The position numbers were made by a program, and so were the translations under genes. A stretch of 64,000 nt of DNA from Pseudomonas shirazensis (GTDB lineage: Bacteria; Pseudomonadota; Gammaproteobacteria; Pseudomonadales; Pseudomonadaceae): contig NZ_JABWRD020000001.1 in the NCBI RefSeq assembly GCF_014268785.2, positions 124,001 through 188,000 on the forward strand, written 5' to 3'. The notes beneath the pieces were generated by a model that was not told where the DNA came from, ran no database searches, and saw only the letters and a program-made list of their open reading frames with translations. This document shows positions 1 to 8,603 of the stretch, piece by piece. Numbering within the stretch: the first letter of the stretch is position 1; every line of letters starts with the position of its first letter.

Positions 1-490
1 CCGATCACGCTCTAGGCCGCAGTCGCGGTGGCCTGACAACCAAAATCCACATGCTCTGCGACGCCAACGGGACACCGTTGCGCTTCCTCCTCTCTGGCGG
101 TCAAGTCAGTGACATCAGCTACGCCCAACCCTGTTGGACGAGGTCAGCATTCCATCGAGCCAACGTGGCCGCCCGCGTAAACGCTGTAAATGGTTGCTTG
201 CCGACAAGGGCTACGATGCCGAAGCGCTACGCCGTTATTGCGACCGATATCGAATGCAACCCGTCATCCCGCTGCGCTCGATGAAGCGCAAACCCAAGCC
301 TGGCTTACCAAGGCTGTTTGATCGGCCCAAGTACCGACAGCGCAACATCATCGAGCGCATGTTTGGCTGGCTGAAAGAGAACCGACGCATCGTGACGCGC
401 TTCGACAAGCTCGCGAAAAGCTATGCCGCTATGGTCTCGCTGGCTTGTTCCATGCGGTGTTTGCGACATCTCTTTTCGTACAGAACCTAA
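1..490 (+). mobile_element. IS5-family (IS427-group) transposase, 3' part, frameshifted
   Basis: The window opens inside a DDE transposase. Codons from base 3 read DHALGRSRGGLTTKIHMLCD, typical of IS427-group IS5 elements. The continuation (LLADKGYDAE, then NIIERMFGWLKENRR and the end CLRHLFSYRT) lies in another frame that starts near base 134. The two frames join at the CCC in caaccctgttg (about 129-133): adding one C, or a -1 slip there, restores a continuous protein. It is therefore either a broken copy or made by ribosomal slippage. The stop codon is at 488-490. The coding end (FSYRT) may overlap the right terminal repeat, as in related elements, but the left end lies outside the window, so the repeats cannot be confirmed. 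Confidence 0.85.
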
Positions 491-834
491 GTTTCTTCTA
501 TCTGTAGCCCAATTACTCATCGCCCAGCCACTCTCTCGTCCTCTGGCCAGATCCGCAGCACACCGGCAAGCGTTGAATAGGCTTACAGGATCACTGCTGT
601 TCAGCGCTCTCCCGGACTTCGTGCCGCTGATGCATTCGGGCGCGGATATGGCAATGGCTCGGATTTGTCGAGAAAAATTTCCGCTTGTTGATTTGCGGCT
701 ACCCCTGACTGCTGGGTCTAGCTCAGAGCTCTGCAATGGCATGGACTACGTTCCCTTTGGCCGGCAAGATGCCGTTTTCTTTTTATTGGATATTGGATAC
801 AGTAGCCAAGGATGCCAGTCTAGGAGCCAAGAAA
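491..834. other. Intergenic stretch between IS element and ddl
   Basis: These 344 bases hold no recognisable gene. The sequence is less GC-rich than the flagellar genes. A direct repeat (attggatattggata) sits at about 785-799, roughly 35-50 bases before the ddl start, where a promoter would be expected. No clear -35/-10 pair or operator palindrome was seen. AGGAG at 822-826 is the ribosome binding site that fixes the ddl start. Confidence 0.5.
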
Positions 835-1926
835 ATGAAACAAAATGTAATCGCGCTGATTTTTGGAGGGAGGAGTACGGAGCGCTCGGTTTCGCTCAGG
901 TCGGCAGCTACAATTCATGCCGCGCTCGTGGAGTTGGGCAAGGAGGTCCACTGCATAGGGATAGATGAGCAGGGCATCTGGCGTTATCTAGGTCGACCCC
1001 ACCTTTTTCCAGAAAACTGGGAGCCGTCGGCTCCGGTTGTCTCGCTGCGTCCTGGGTCTTGCTCAATTTTTCTAGGCAGCAGGGGCGTTGTGGATGAGAT
1101 CAATATCGACATACTTTTCCCCGCACTGCATGGCCGTTGGGGAGAAGATGGAACGATCCAAGGATTGGCAGCAATGTGCGGCATTCCTTGTGTGGGGTCC
1201 GGGGTGCTGGGCTCCGCCGTGTCGATGGACAAAGACATAGCAAAAAGACTGCTCCAGGCCTGCGGCATCCGCGTAGCGCCATGGGTGTCGATGCGGTCAC
1301 TACATCCTTGGGGGCGCCTGGTTGAGCGCCTGGGTAGCACGACACTTTTCATCAAGCCTGCCAACTCGGGTTCTTCCATTGGCATATCTCGGGTGACTGA
1401 CGCTGCGGGGTATGCCGAGGCCTATGCCTTGGCTGTGCAACATGATCGAAAGGTGTTGGCAGAGGCCGAGATAGTGGGCAGAGAAATAGAATGCGGCGTG
1501 CTGGAGAGAGGCGATGGATTATTCGTCTCATCACTGGGTGAAATCATTAAAAATGAAGGGCAAGCCTACTACGATTATGAAGCGAAATATGACCGTCGTA
1601 GTGGTGCTGAGCTCCGCGTTCCTGCCGTGTTGCCTCTGGCCATCGCTGCGCGCATTCAGGAATATTCCAAGCAAGCCTTCGAGTGTCTCGATTTGAGAGG
1701 CTTGGCAAGAGTGGACTTTTTCTTGACGGATGAAGGAGAGGTGATCCTCAATGAGGTTAATACCCTGCCTGGTTTCACGAGCGCCAGCATGTATCCGAGG
1801 GTGCTGGAGTATTCCGGCCATCCGATGAGTCAGTTGGTCGAGATTCTCTTAAGAAATGCCTGCTTGCCAGCAGATGGAGAGGGCTCTATGACAGGTCTGG
1901 CTGGCGGCGCTTTTCAAGAAATGTAA
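835..1926 (+). CDS. ddlA: D-alanine--D-alanine ligase (DdlA type)
   Basis: This ATP-grasp enzyme joins two D-alanines for peptidoglycan precursors in the cytoplasm. From the ATG at 835 (AGGAG 8 bases upstream) it has 363 residues, matching the longer DdlA class. Visible motifs are FGGRSTERSVSL at 10-21, HGRWGEDG at 99-106, KPANSGSSIG at 174-183, YDYEAKY at 246-252 (the Tyr-containing loop of D-Ala ligases rather than VanA-type D-lactate ligases) and NEVNTLPGF at 306-314. It is not in a mur/fts cluster but sits between an IS remnant and a GntR regulator. Its 3' end overlaps that convergent regulator by 41 bases. Base composition is lower in GC than the flagellar genes, suggesting acquisition. 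It may be a second, accessory copy. Confidence 0.9.
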   Translation: MKQNVIALIFGGRSTERSVSLRSAATIHAALVELGKEVHCIGIDEQGIWRYLGRPHLFPENWEPSAPVVSLRPGSCSIFLGSRGVVDEINIDILFPALHGRWGEDGTIQGLAAMCGIPCVGSGVLGSAVSMDKDIAKRLLQACGIRVAPWVSMRSLHPWGRLVERLGSTTLFIKPANSGSSIGISRVTDAAGYAEAYALAVQHDRKVLAEAEIVGREIECGVLERGDGLFVSSLGEIIKNEGQAYYDYEAKYDRRSGAELRVPAVLPLAIAARIQEYSKQAFECLDLRGLARVDFFLTDEGEVILNEVNTLPGFTSASMYPRVLEYSGHPMSQLVEILLRNACLPADGEGSMTGLAGGAFQEM

Positions 1927-2578
1927 CGATCGAATCTCGTCCTTCGGACAGATGAGAGGCCAGGCATTTTTTTGCTGCCTCACGATCACCTCTAGAGCAA
2001 GCGCTCAAGATATCCTTGTGATCCTGCTGCGATTTATTATTGTAATCAAGATTGGTCAGCAAAAAACGAAGATGGCGATCCACAGAGTCGTGCAGCGTCT
2101 TTATCAATGCAAGCAATCTTGGGCGTCGCGCTTTTGAATAAAGGAGGTGATGAAACCGCTCATTAAGTTCGCTCAGCTGATGAGCGTCCGTAATATCGTC
2201 CATTTCGGACAGCAATTCAGACATTTTTGCGACATCATCGCCAGTGATGTCGCTGAAACCGAAATCAAGAGCAGCGCATTCGGCCATTATTCGCATATCA
2301 TAAATTTCAACGATGTCTTCAATCGTCATGATGGCAACCGACGCCCCTTTATGGGCCTCATAAGAAACCAGCCCCTCTGCTTCTAGTTGCCTTATTGCGT
2401 CTCTTATCGGCATACGGCTCAAGCCGAATTTCGACGCGAGCTCTTCTTGGCGTAGAGGGGTACCTTCAGCAATGGCGCCTGAAAGTATGCCCGCTCTCAG
2501 AGATTCCACAACAAAATCCATCGCAGTTTTATAACGGTGCTTGTCCGAAATGATGAAGCTATCAAGAGAACTTGCCAA
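1886..2578 (-). CDS. GntR-family transcriptional regulator, FCD (FadR) subfamily
   Basis: The protein has 230 residues. The N-terminal winged helix-turn-helix is at about 20-85 (LRQEELASKFGLSRMPIRDA), followed by an all-helical FCD effector domain with likely metal-binding His/Asp positions (NERFHHLL, QQDHKDIL). The start taken is TTG at 2578, preceded by GGGGAT. The next ATG (2521) would cut into the DNA-binding domain. It converges on ddlA, and the two coding ends overlap by 41 bases, so their mRNAs are complementary there. I recall a GntR gene in the same place beside flhA in P. putida KT2440. Its ligand and targets cannot be read from the sequence. Confidence 0.85.
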   Translation of the reverse strand: MASSLDSFIISDKHRYKTAMDFVVESLRAGILSGAIAEGTPLRQEELASKFGLSRMPIRDAIRQLEAEGLVSYEAHKGASVAIMTIEDIVEIYDMRIMAECAALDFGFSDITGDDVAKMSELLSEMDDITDAHQLSELNERFHHLLYSKARRPRLLALIKTLHDSVDRHLRFLLTNLDYNNKSQQDHKDILSACSRGDREAAKKCLASHLSEGRDSIVTFLEKRRQPDLS

Positions 2579-2817
2579 AATAATCCCCAGCCGAGCAAGG
2601 TAGCAGTATCGCTGGCGAAGGTAGCACAGACGCTAGCGAGCTGCCAGAATTCAGAAGGATGCCCTTGTCTTTATACACGCCGTTGATTTGGACTTTTTGA
2701 TCGGTGGTTTAGAGGCACATCTAGGTAGCGAGATGACTTGTGTAGGTGCTTCACTATATAGCAGGACTGAGCTGAGACCGTAGAGCTCACAGGCAAGCAC
2801 AGTTCAGATTTTGCCCG
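2579..2817. other. Intergenic, right flank of the insertion
   Basis: About 240 bases with no supported gene. The leftward GntR promoter must lie here. The sequence is AT-richer up to about 2815 and then switches abruptly to high-GC coding-like sequence at the flhB-like fragment, so the edge of the acquired segment is probably near 2815-2820. Confidence 0.45.
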
Positions 2818-2898
2818 GCCCGCGCCGGCAAGGGCAAACGGCCTGATCCGCTCAACAAAGACCTGCCAATCCCGGACGATCTGCGCCGCGACAGCTGA
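2818..2898 (+). pseudogene. flhB: flhB 3'-end fragment (last ~26 codons)
   Basis: From gcc at 2818 an open frame reads ARAGKGKRPDPLNKDLPIP and on to RRDS with a TGA at 2896-2898. This resembles the C-terminus of pseudomonad FlhB as I remember it, and it lies where flhB would end just before flhA. Upstream of 2818 the same frame has no FlhB-like sequence. The fragment has no start codon or ribosome binding site of its own. It is either the severed tail of flhB or a duplicated 3' end left by site-specific integration. The body of flhB is outside the window. Confidence 0.6.
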
Positions 2899-2921
2899 TC
2901 GCAGGCATCGGATGGCAAAGT

Positions 2922-2937
2922 TGGACAGCTTCTTGCA
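2922..2937 (+). promoter_or_regulatory. Candidate sigma-54 promoter for flhA
   Basis: TGGACAGCTTCTTGCA has the GG (2923-2924) and GC (2935-2936) doublets exactly ten bases apart, as sigma-54 promoters require. It matches the -12 half (TTGCA) well and the -24 half (TGGCAC) only at TGG. It lies about 55 bases before the flhA start and after the flhB-like stop. flhA transcription is sigma-54/FleQ dependent in related pseudomonads, which fits. A transcription start would confirm it. Confidence 0.45.
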
Positions 2938-2991
2938 AAGGCAGCGCAGGCGCTCTACAGGCGTCAAAGTTTTGCTTGAAGAGGAATCGCG

Positions 2992-5121
2992 GTGGATCGC
3001 AGTCAGTTAATCAGCAACGCGCGCAGCAACCTGAGCGGACTCGGTCGGGGCAACCTGGGTGTGCCGTTGTTGCTGTTGGTGATGTTGGCAATGATGATGT
3101 TGCCGATCCCGCCGTTCCTGCTCGACGTGTTCTTCACCTTCAACATCGCCCTGTCGCTGGTGGTGCTGCTGGTCTGCGTCTATGCCCTGCGGCCGCTGGA
3201 CTTCGCCGCGTTCCCGACCATTCTGCTGGTAGCGACGCTGTTGCGCCTGGCGCTCAACGTCGCCTCGACGCGGGTGGTGCTGCTGCACGGCCACGAGGGC
3301 CATGGCTCGGCGGGCAAGGTCATCCAGGCCTTTGGTGAGGTGGTGATCGGCGGCAACTACGTGGTCGGTGCCGTGGTGTTCGCCATCCTCATGATCATCA
3401 ACTTCGTGGTGGTGACCAAGGGTGCCGGGCGTATCTCAGAAGTCAGCGCGCGCTTCACCCTCGATGCCATGCCCGGCAAACAGATGGCGATCGACGCCGA
3501 CCTCAACGCCGGCCTGATCGATCAGGGCCAGGCCAAGGCGCGCCGCGCCGAAGTCGCCCAGGAAGCCGAGTTCTACGGCTCTATGGACGGTGCCAGCAAG
3601 TTCGTTCGCGGTGACGCCATTGCCGGCCTGCTGATCCTGTTCATCAACCTCATCGGCGGCGTGCTGATCGGTATCCTCTCGCACGGCATGTCGGGCGGGG
3701 AGGCCGGTAAGGTCTACGCGTTGCTGACCATTGGTGACGGTTTGGTGGCGCAGCTGCCATCCTTGCTGTTGTCCACCGCCGCCGCAATCATGGTGACGCG
3801 CGCCTCGGGCTCCGAGGACATGGGCAAGCTGATCAACCGGCAGATGTTCGACTCGCCCAAAGCCTTGGCCGTGTCGGCCGGCATCATGATCGTCATGGGC
3901 CTGGTCCCGGGGATGCCGCATGTGGCCTTCCTCAGTCTCGGTGTAATGGCCGCCGGTGGCGCCTATCTGGTCTGGCGCAAACAGCAGGTCAAGGCGGTCA
4001 AGGCGCTGGAAGAAGTGCAGCGCCAGCAGGATCTGCTGCCGTCGCCACAGCGCGCAATGGACACCAAGGAGCTGGGCTGGGACGACGTCACTCCGATTGA
4101 CATGATCGGCCTGGAAGTAGGCTACCGGCTGATCCCGCTGGTCGACCGCAACCAGGGCGGCCAGTTGCTGGCGCGGATCAAGGGCGTGCGCAAGAAGCTC
4201 TCGCAGGATCTGGGCTTCCTCATGCCGACCGTTCACATCCGCGACAACCTCGATCTGCAGCCAAGTGCCTATCGCCTGACCCTGATGGGGGTAATCCTCG
4301 CGGAAGCCGAGATCTACCCGGACCGCGAGCTTGCAATCAACCCAGGCCAGGTGTTCGGTACCCTCAATGGTATCGCCGCGCGTGACCCGGCGTTCGGCCT
4401 GGAGGCGGTTTGGATCGACATCGGCCAGCGCGCGCAGGCGCAGTCGCTGGGCTACACCGTGGTCGATGCCAGCACTGTAGTGGCGACCCACTTGAACCAG
4501 ATTCTGCAAAAGCACTGCCACGAACTGATCGGTCACGAGGAAGTCCAACAACTGTTGCAGGTGCTGGCCAAGGCCTCGCCTAAGTTGGCTGAAGAATTGG
4601 TACCAGGTGTCATTTCCTTGTCGGGGCTGCTCAAGGTCCTGCAAGCTCTGCTCTCCGAGCAAGTGCCGGTGCGCGATATCCGCAGCATTGCCGAAGCTAT
4701 CGCCAACAACGCTGGCAAGAGTCAAGATAATGCCGCGCTGGTCGCCGCAGTTCGCGTCGGATTGTGTCGCGCCATCGTGCAAAGCATTGTCGGCGTTGAG
4801 TCCGAGCTGCCTGTTATCACCTTGGAGCCAAGGTTGGAACAGATTTTGCTCAATAGTCTGCAAAGGGCCGGGCAAGGTCAGGAAGATGGTGTTCTTCTTG
4901 AGCCGAGCATGGCCGAAAAGCTACAGCGTTCGCTTATCGAAGCGGCCCAGCGTCAGGAGATGCAAGGTCAGCCAGCTATCCTTCTGGTAGCCGGGCCGAT
5001 CCGGGCGATGCTGTCGCGCTTCGGCCGTCTGGCTGTACCGAATTTGCATGTTTTGGCGTATCAGGAAATACCTGACAACAAGCAAGTCACCATCGTTGCC
5101 ACCGTGGGCCCGAACGGCTGA
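2992..5121 (+). CDS. flhA: Flagellar export apparatus protein FlhA
   Basis: FlhA is an inner-membrane component of the flagellar type III export gate; its cytoplasmic domain receives export substrates and chaperones. The 709-residue protein is of normal length. About eight hydrophobic segments occupy residues 20-320 (the family signature ALRPLDFAAFPTILLVATLLRLALN falls near 64-88), followed by a ~370-residue cytoplasmic domain. The start is GTG at 2992 with AAGAGGA about seven bases upstream; the next in-frame codons match family N-termini. It opens the flhA-flhF-fleN-fliA series. The usual flhB partner is separated from it by the accessory insertion. Confidence 0.97.
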   Translation: MDRSQLISNARSNLSGLGRGNLGVPLLLLVMLAMMMLPIPPFLLDVFFTFNIALSLVVLLVCVYALRPLDFAAFPTILLVATLLRLALNVASTRVVLLHGHEGHGSAGKVIQAFGEVVIGGNYVVGAVVFAILMIINFVVVTKGAGRISEVSARFTLDAMPGKQMAIDADLNAGLIDQGQAKARRAEVAQEAEFYGSMDGASKFVRGDAIAGLLILFINLIGGVLIGILSHGMSGGEAGKVYALLTIGDGLVAQLPSLLLSTAAAIMVTRASGSEDMGKLINRQMFDSPKALAVSAGIMIVMGLVPGMPHVAFLSLGVMAAGGAYLVWRKQQVKAVKALEEVQRQQDLLPSPQRAMDTKELGWDDVTPIDMIGLEVGYRLIPLVDRNQGGQLLARIKGVRKKLSQDLGFLMPTVHIRDNLDLQPSAYRLTLMGVILAEAEIYPDRELAINPGQVFGTLNGIAARDPAFGLEAVWIDIGQRAQAQSLGYTVVDASTVVATHLNQILQKHCHELIGHEEVQQLLQVLAKASPKLAEELVPGVISLSGLLKVLQALLSEQVPVRDIRSIAEAIANNAGKSQDNAALVAAVRVGLCRAIVQSIVGVESELPVITLEPRLEQILLNSLQRAGQGQEDGVLLEPSMAEKLQRSLIEAAQRQEMQGQPAILLVAGPIRAMLSRFGRLAVPNLHVLAYQEIPDNKQVTIVATVGPNG

Positions 5122-5132
5122 GGTAGTGGAGT

Positions 5133-6443
5133 ATGCAAGTTAAGCGTTTTTTCGCCGCAGATATGCGTCAGGCCATGAAGCTGGTCCGCGATGAGCTTGG
5201 CTCCGATGCCGCTATCATCGGTAACCGGCGCATTGCCGGCGGCGTTGAGCTGACCGCTGCACTGGACTACAAGCTGTCGGCGCTGGCGCCGCGGGTGCCC
5301 AACCCTGAGCTTGAAGACGAGCTGCGCAAGACCCAGTCGCGCATCGCTACCGCCCAGGCCGAACTGAGCAGCCGCAGCGATGCCGATGACGGCAACCGTC
5401 AGTTGTTTGCCGGCCTCTCGCTGACCGCTTCCGAGCCATTGGTCGAGCCGCACGTCGAACAGCCCGCCGCCCCGGCTGCGCCGGCAGTGGCGCCGGTTGA
5501 TCCGCGCCTGTTCGATGCCATGCGCTCGGAGCTGTCCGGCCTGCGTGAACTGCTCGAAGTACAGCTCGGCTCGCTTGCCTGGAGCCAGTTGCAGGGCAGC
5601 AAACCGCTGCAGGCCAACCTCTGGCGGCGCCTGCAGCGTGTTGGCCTGACCGGTGCGCTGGCCCGTGAACTGCTCGACCTGACCGGCGAAATCGACGAGC
5701 CGCGGCAAGCCTGGCGGATGATCCTCGCGCACCTGGCGCGAATGATCGATGTACCCGAGATCGAACCGATCGAGGAGGGCGGGGTAATTGCCATGGTTGG
5801 CCCGGCCGGCATGGGCAAGACCACCACCCTGGCCAAGCTGGCAGCGCGTTATGTGCTCAAGTACGGCGCGCAGAACCTGGCGCTGGTGAGCATGGACAGC
5901 TTCCGTATCGGCGCTCAGGAGCAACTCAAGACCCTGGGCCGCATCCTCAACGTGTCGGTGACCTACGTCGACCCGGGCGAGTCCCTCGCCCAGGCCCTGG
6001 AGCCGCTGCTGCGCAAGCGTGTGGTGCTGATCGATACCGCCGGCCTGCAGGCCAGTGATCCGGCCCTGCGCATGCAGCTGGAGACGCTCGCCGGGCGCGG
6101 TATCGCTTCGAAGAATTATCTGGTCCTGGCAACCACCAGCCAGAAACAGGTGCTGACCGCCGCTTATCACAGCTACAAGCGCTGTGGCCTGGCTGGCTGC
6201 ATCCTGACCAAGCTTGATGAAACCGCTTGTCTCGGTGAAGTACTGAGCCTGGCGATCAGTCATGAACTGCCCGTGGCCTATCTTACCGACGGCCCGCGTA
6301 TTCCTGACGACCTGCACCTGCCGCGCAAGCACCAACTGGTCAGCCGCGCCGTCAGCGTGCAAATGCAGGAAGACCCCAGCGAAGAGGCCATGGCCGATAT
6401 GTTCGCTGATCTGTACCACAACTCCGGCAAACGCGTGGGTTGA
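5133..6443 (+). CDS. flhF: SRP-type GTPase FlhF, flagellar number/position regulator
   Basis: FlhF is a signal-recognition-particle-type GTPase that marks the cell pole for flagellar assembly. The 436-residue protein has a basic N-terminal B domain with a Pro/Ala-rich linker (about 100-125) and then NG domains: P-loop GPAGMGKTTT at 213-222, DTAG at 291-294 and TKLDE at 349-353. It lies 11 bases after flhA, so it is probably co-transcribed. It works with the downstream FleN, which stimulates its hydrolysis and limits flagellar number. Confidence 0.97.
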   Translation: MQVKRFFAADMRQAMKLVRDELGSDAAIIGNRRIAGGVELTAALDYKLSALAPRVPNPELEDELRKTQSRIATAQAELSSRSDADDGNRQLFAGLSLTASEPLVEPHVEQPAAPAAPAVAPVDPRLFDAMRSELSGLRELLEVQLGSLAWSQLQGSKPLQANLWRRLQRVGLTGALARELLDLTGEIDEPRQAWRMILAHLARMIDVPEIEPIEEGGVIAMVGPAGMGKTTTLAKLAARYVLKYGAQNLALVSMDSFRIGAQEQLKTLGRILNVSVTYVDPGESLAQALEPLLRKRVVLIDTAGLQASDPALRMQLETLAGRGIASKNYLVLATTSQKQVLTAAYHSYKRCGLAGCILTKLDETACLGEVLSLAISHELPVAYLTDGPRIPDDLHLPRKHQLVSRAVSVQMQEDPSEEAMADMFADLYHNSGKRVG

Positions 6444-6535
6444 GGATGAACACAATGCAAAGTACCTACAGCAAGGGCTTCAATCACAGCCCTCCATGTG
6501 GCCTCGGTTCAAGCGCGACAAGGTAAAGAACAAAT

Positions 6536-7369
6536 ATGGGTAGCATGCATCCCGTACAGGTTATCGCCGTGACCGGTGGCAAAGGTGGCGTCGGCAAGAC
6601 CAACGTTTCAGTCAACCTGTCCCTGGCGTTGGCCGAACTCGGCCGCCGGGTCATGTTGCTGGACGCCGATCTGGGTCTGGCCAACGTCGACGTGCTGCTG
6701 GGGCTGACGCCCAAGCACACCCTGGCCGACGTCATCGAAGGCCGCTGCGAGTTGCGCGACGTGCTCTTGCAGGGGCCTGGCGGGGTACGCATCGTGCCGG
6801 CCGCCTCGGGCACCCAGAGCATGGTCCATCTGCAGCCGGCGCAACACGCCGGGCTGATCCAGGCCTTCAGCGAGATTGGCGACAACCTCGACGTGCTGGT
6901 CATCGACACCGCTGCCGGTATCGGCGATTCGGTAGTGAGCTTTGTCCGCGCCGCGCAGGAAGTGCTGCTGGTGGTGTGCGACGAGCCGACCTCGATCACC
7001 GACGCCTACGCGCTGATCAAACTGCTCAATCGCGACTATGGCATGAACCGTTTCCGCGTCCTTGCCAACATGGCCCAGAGCCCGCAGGAAGGGCGCAACC
7101 TGTTCGCCAAGTTGACCAAGGTCACAGACCGCTTCCTTGACGTCGCCCTACAATACGTCGGCGCCGTGCCGTACGACGAATGCGTGCGCAAGGCGGTGCA
7201 GAAGCAGCGTGCAGTCTACGAAGCCTTCCCTCGCTCCAAGTGTGCGCTGGCGTTCAAGGCCATCGCGCAGAAGGTCGATAGCTGGCCGCTGCCTGCCAAC
7301 CCTCGTGGGCATCTGGAGTTCTTCGTCGAGCGCCTGGTGCAGCCCACCAGTGCGGGACCAGTGCTATGA
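6536..7369 (+). CDS. fleN: MinD-like ATPase FleN (FlhG), flagellar number control
   Basis: FleN is a ParA/MinD-family ATPase that antagonises FleQ and keeps flagellar number low. Its 277 residues carry a deviant Walker A motif, GGKGGVGKT, at 14-22, and the downstream DADLGLANVD and VIDTAAG motifs. It matches the Pseudomonas FleN sequence I remember over most of its length. It lies 92 bases after flhF, and its stop overlaps the fliA start (ATGA), so fliA translation is probably coupled to it. Confidence 0.97.
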   Translation: MGSMHPVQVIAVTGGKGGVGKTNVSVNLSLALAELGRRVMLLDADLGLANVDVLLGLTPKHTLADVIEGRCELRDVLLQGPGGVRIVPAASGTQSMVHLQPAQHAGLIQAFSEIGDNLDVLVIDTAAGIGDSVVSFVRAAQEVLLVVCDEPTSITDAYALIKLLNRDYGMNRFRVLANMAQSPQEGRNLFAKLTKVTDRFLDVALQYVGAVPYDECVRKAVQKQRAVYEAFPRSKCALAFKAIAQKVDSWPLPANPRGHLEFFVERLVQPTSAGPVL

Positions 7370-8106
7370 GTGCAAGCGGTTTTCAGATGTACAGCAAGGC
7401 TTCCAAGGACGCCCAGTACGAGTTGGTCGAGCGTTACGCGCCGCTGGTCAAGCGCATCGCTTACCACCTGCTGGCGCGCTTGCCGGCCAACGTGCAGGTC
7501 GAGGATCTGATCCAGGCCGGCATGATCGGCCTGCTCGAAGTGTCCAACAAATACGATGCCAGCAAGGGTGCCAGCTTTGAAACCTACGCCGGTATCCGCA
7601 TCCGTGGCGCCATGCTCGACGAGGTCCGCAAGGGTGACTGGGCGCCGCGTTCGGTGCACCGCAATACCCGTATGGTCAGCGACGCGATGCGCGCTGTTGA
7701 AGCAAGAACCGGTCGCGACGCTAAAGATCACGAGGTTGCTGCCGAACTCCAATTAGGTCTCGATGATTATTACGGGATTCTGAACGATACCCTGGGCAGC
7801 CGACTGTTCAGTTTCGACGACCTGTTGCAGGACGGCGAACATGAAGGTCTGCACGAGGATGGCGCCAGTGCGCAGGTCGAACCGTCGCGTGATCTGGAAG
7901 AAGAACGCTTCCAGTCGGCGTTGACCGATGCGATCGCCAACCTGCCGGAACGCGAGCGGTTGGTGCTGGCGCTGTACTACGACGAAGAACTCAACCTCAA
8001 AGAAATCGGTGAGGTGCTGGGGGTCAGCGAGTCGCGTGTCAGCCAGTTGCACAGCCAATGCGCGGCACGTCTGCGCAGCCGGCTGGGTGAATGGCGAGCG
8101 CGTTGA
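7366..8106 (+). CDS. fliA: Flagellar sigma factor FliA (sigma-28)
   Basis: FliA directs RNA polymerase to late flagellar and chemotaxis promoters. The 246-residue protein has region 2 (VEDLIQAGMIGLLEVSNKYD, GASFETYAGIRIRGAMLDE), region 3 and a region 4 helix-turn-helix (LNLKEIGEVLGVSESRVSQ). The start overlaps the fleN stop by four bases. In this genus it is held inactive by FlgM, which is not encoded here. It ends 92 bases before cheY, and a hairpin lies between them. Confidence 0.97.
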   Translation: MSASGFQMYSKASKDAQYELVERYAPLVKRIAYHLLARLPANVQVEDLIQAGMIGLLEVSNKYDASKGASFETYAGIRIRGAMLDEVRKGDWAPRSVHRNTRMVSDAMRAVEARTGRDAKDHEVAAELQLGLDDYYGILNDTLGSRLFSFDDLLQDGEHEGLHEDGASAQVEPSRDLEEERFQSALTDAIANLPERERLVLALYYDEELNLKEIGEVLGVSESRVSQLHSQCAARLRSRLGEWRAR

Positions 8107-8155
8107 AACCGGGGTCGCTGCAGTCGTTTTGACGGTGTACCGAATTGATTGAATG

Positions 8156-8175
8156 CGCGCTCGGGGCCGAGCGCG
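8156..8175 (+). terminator. Hairpin between fliA and cheY
   Basis: CGCGCTCGG-GG-CCGAGCGCG is a perfect 9-base inverted repeat, followed by only TTT. It could be a weak terminator or attenuator separating sigma-28 from chemotaxis gene expression. The short T-tract argues against full termination. Confidence 0.5.
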
Positions 8176-8198
8176 TTTAAGACTGCTTGGAGGTCTAA

Positions 8199-8585
8199 TT
8201 GAACAAAGACATGAAAATCCTCATCGTTGACGACTTTTCGACGATGCGGCGGATCATCAAGAACCTCTTGCGTGATCTGGGCTTCACCAATACCCAGGAA
8301 GCCGACGATGGCCTGACCGCCATGCCGATGCTCGAAAGCGGCCACTTTGACTTCCTCGTCACCGACTGGAACATGCCCGGCATGTCCGGCATCGACCTGC
8401 TGCGCAAAGTGCGTGCCGATGAACGTCTGAAGACGCTGCCGGTGCTGATGGTAACTGCCGAAGCCAAGCGTGATCAGATCATCGAAGCGGCCCAGGCCGG
8501 CGTCAATGGTTACGTGGTCAAGCCGTTCACCGCCCAGGTGCTCAAAGAGAAGATCGAAAAGATCTTCGAACGCGTGAATAGCTAA
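8199..8585 (+). CDS. cheY: Chemotaxis response regulator CheY
   Basis: CheY is a single receiver domain that is phosphorylated by CheA and binds the flagellar switch. Acidic residues DD are visible in ILIVDDFSTMRR, the phosphoacceptor Asp in FLVTDWNMPGM, Thr in MVTAEA and Lys in VVKPFTAQ. The start is ambiguous: TTG at 8199 lies five bases after GGAGG (128 residues), whereas ATG at 8211 gives the 124-residue length usual for Pseudomonas CheY but is 17 bases from that site. The ribosome binding site favours TTG. It is followed closely by cheZ. Confidence 0.97.
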   Translation: MNKDMKILIVDDFSTMRRIIKNLLRDLGFTNTQEADDGLTAMPMLESGHFDFLVTDWNMPGMSGIDLLRKVRADERLKTLPVLMVTAEAKRDQIIEAAQAGVNGYVVKPFTAQVLKEKIEKIFERVNS

Positions 8586-8603
8586 ATCACGCCAGGGGGC
8601 GCC

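Noticed and set aside
134..490. Calling the 118-codon frame an intact small transposase gene
   Set aside because: It lacks the upstream half of the DDE domain, which is present in another frame; it is part of a larger frameshifted gene.
3436..4875. A 479-codon minus-strand frame opposite flhA, and similar ones opposite flhF and cheA
   Set aside because: Same artefact of high third-position GC; the plus-strand genes are certain.
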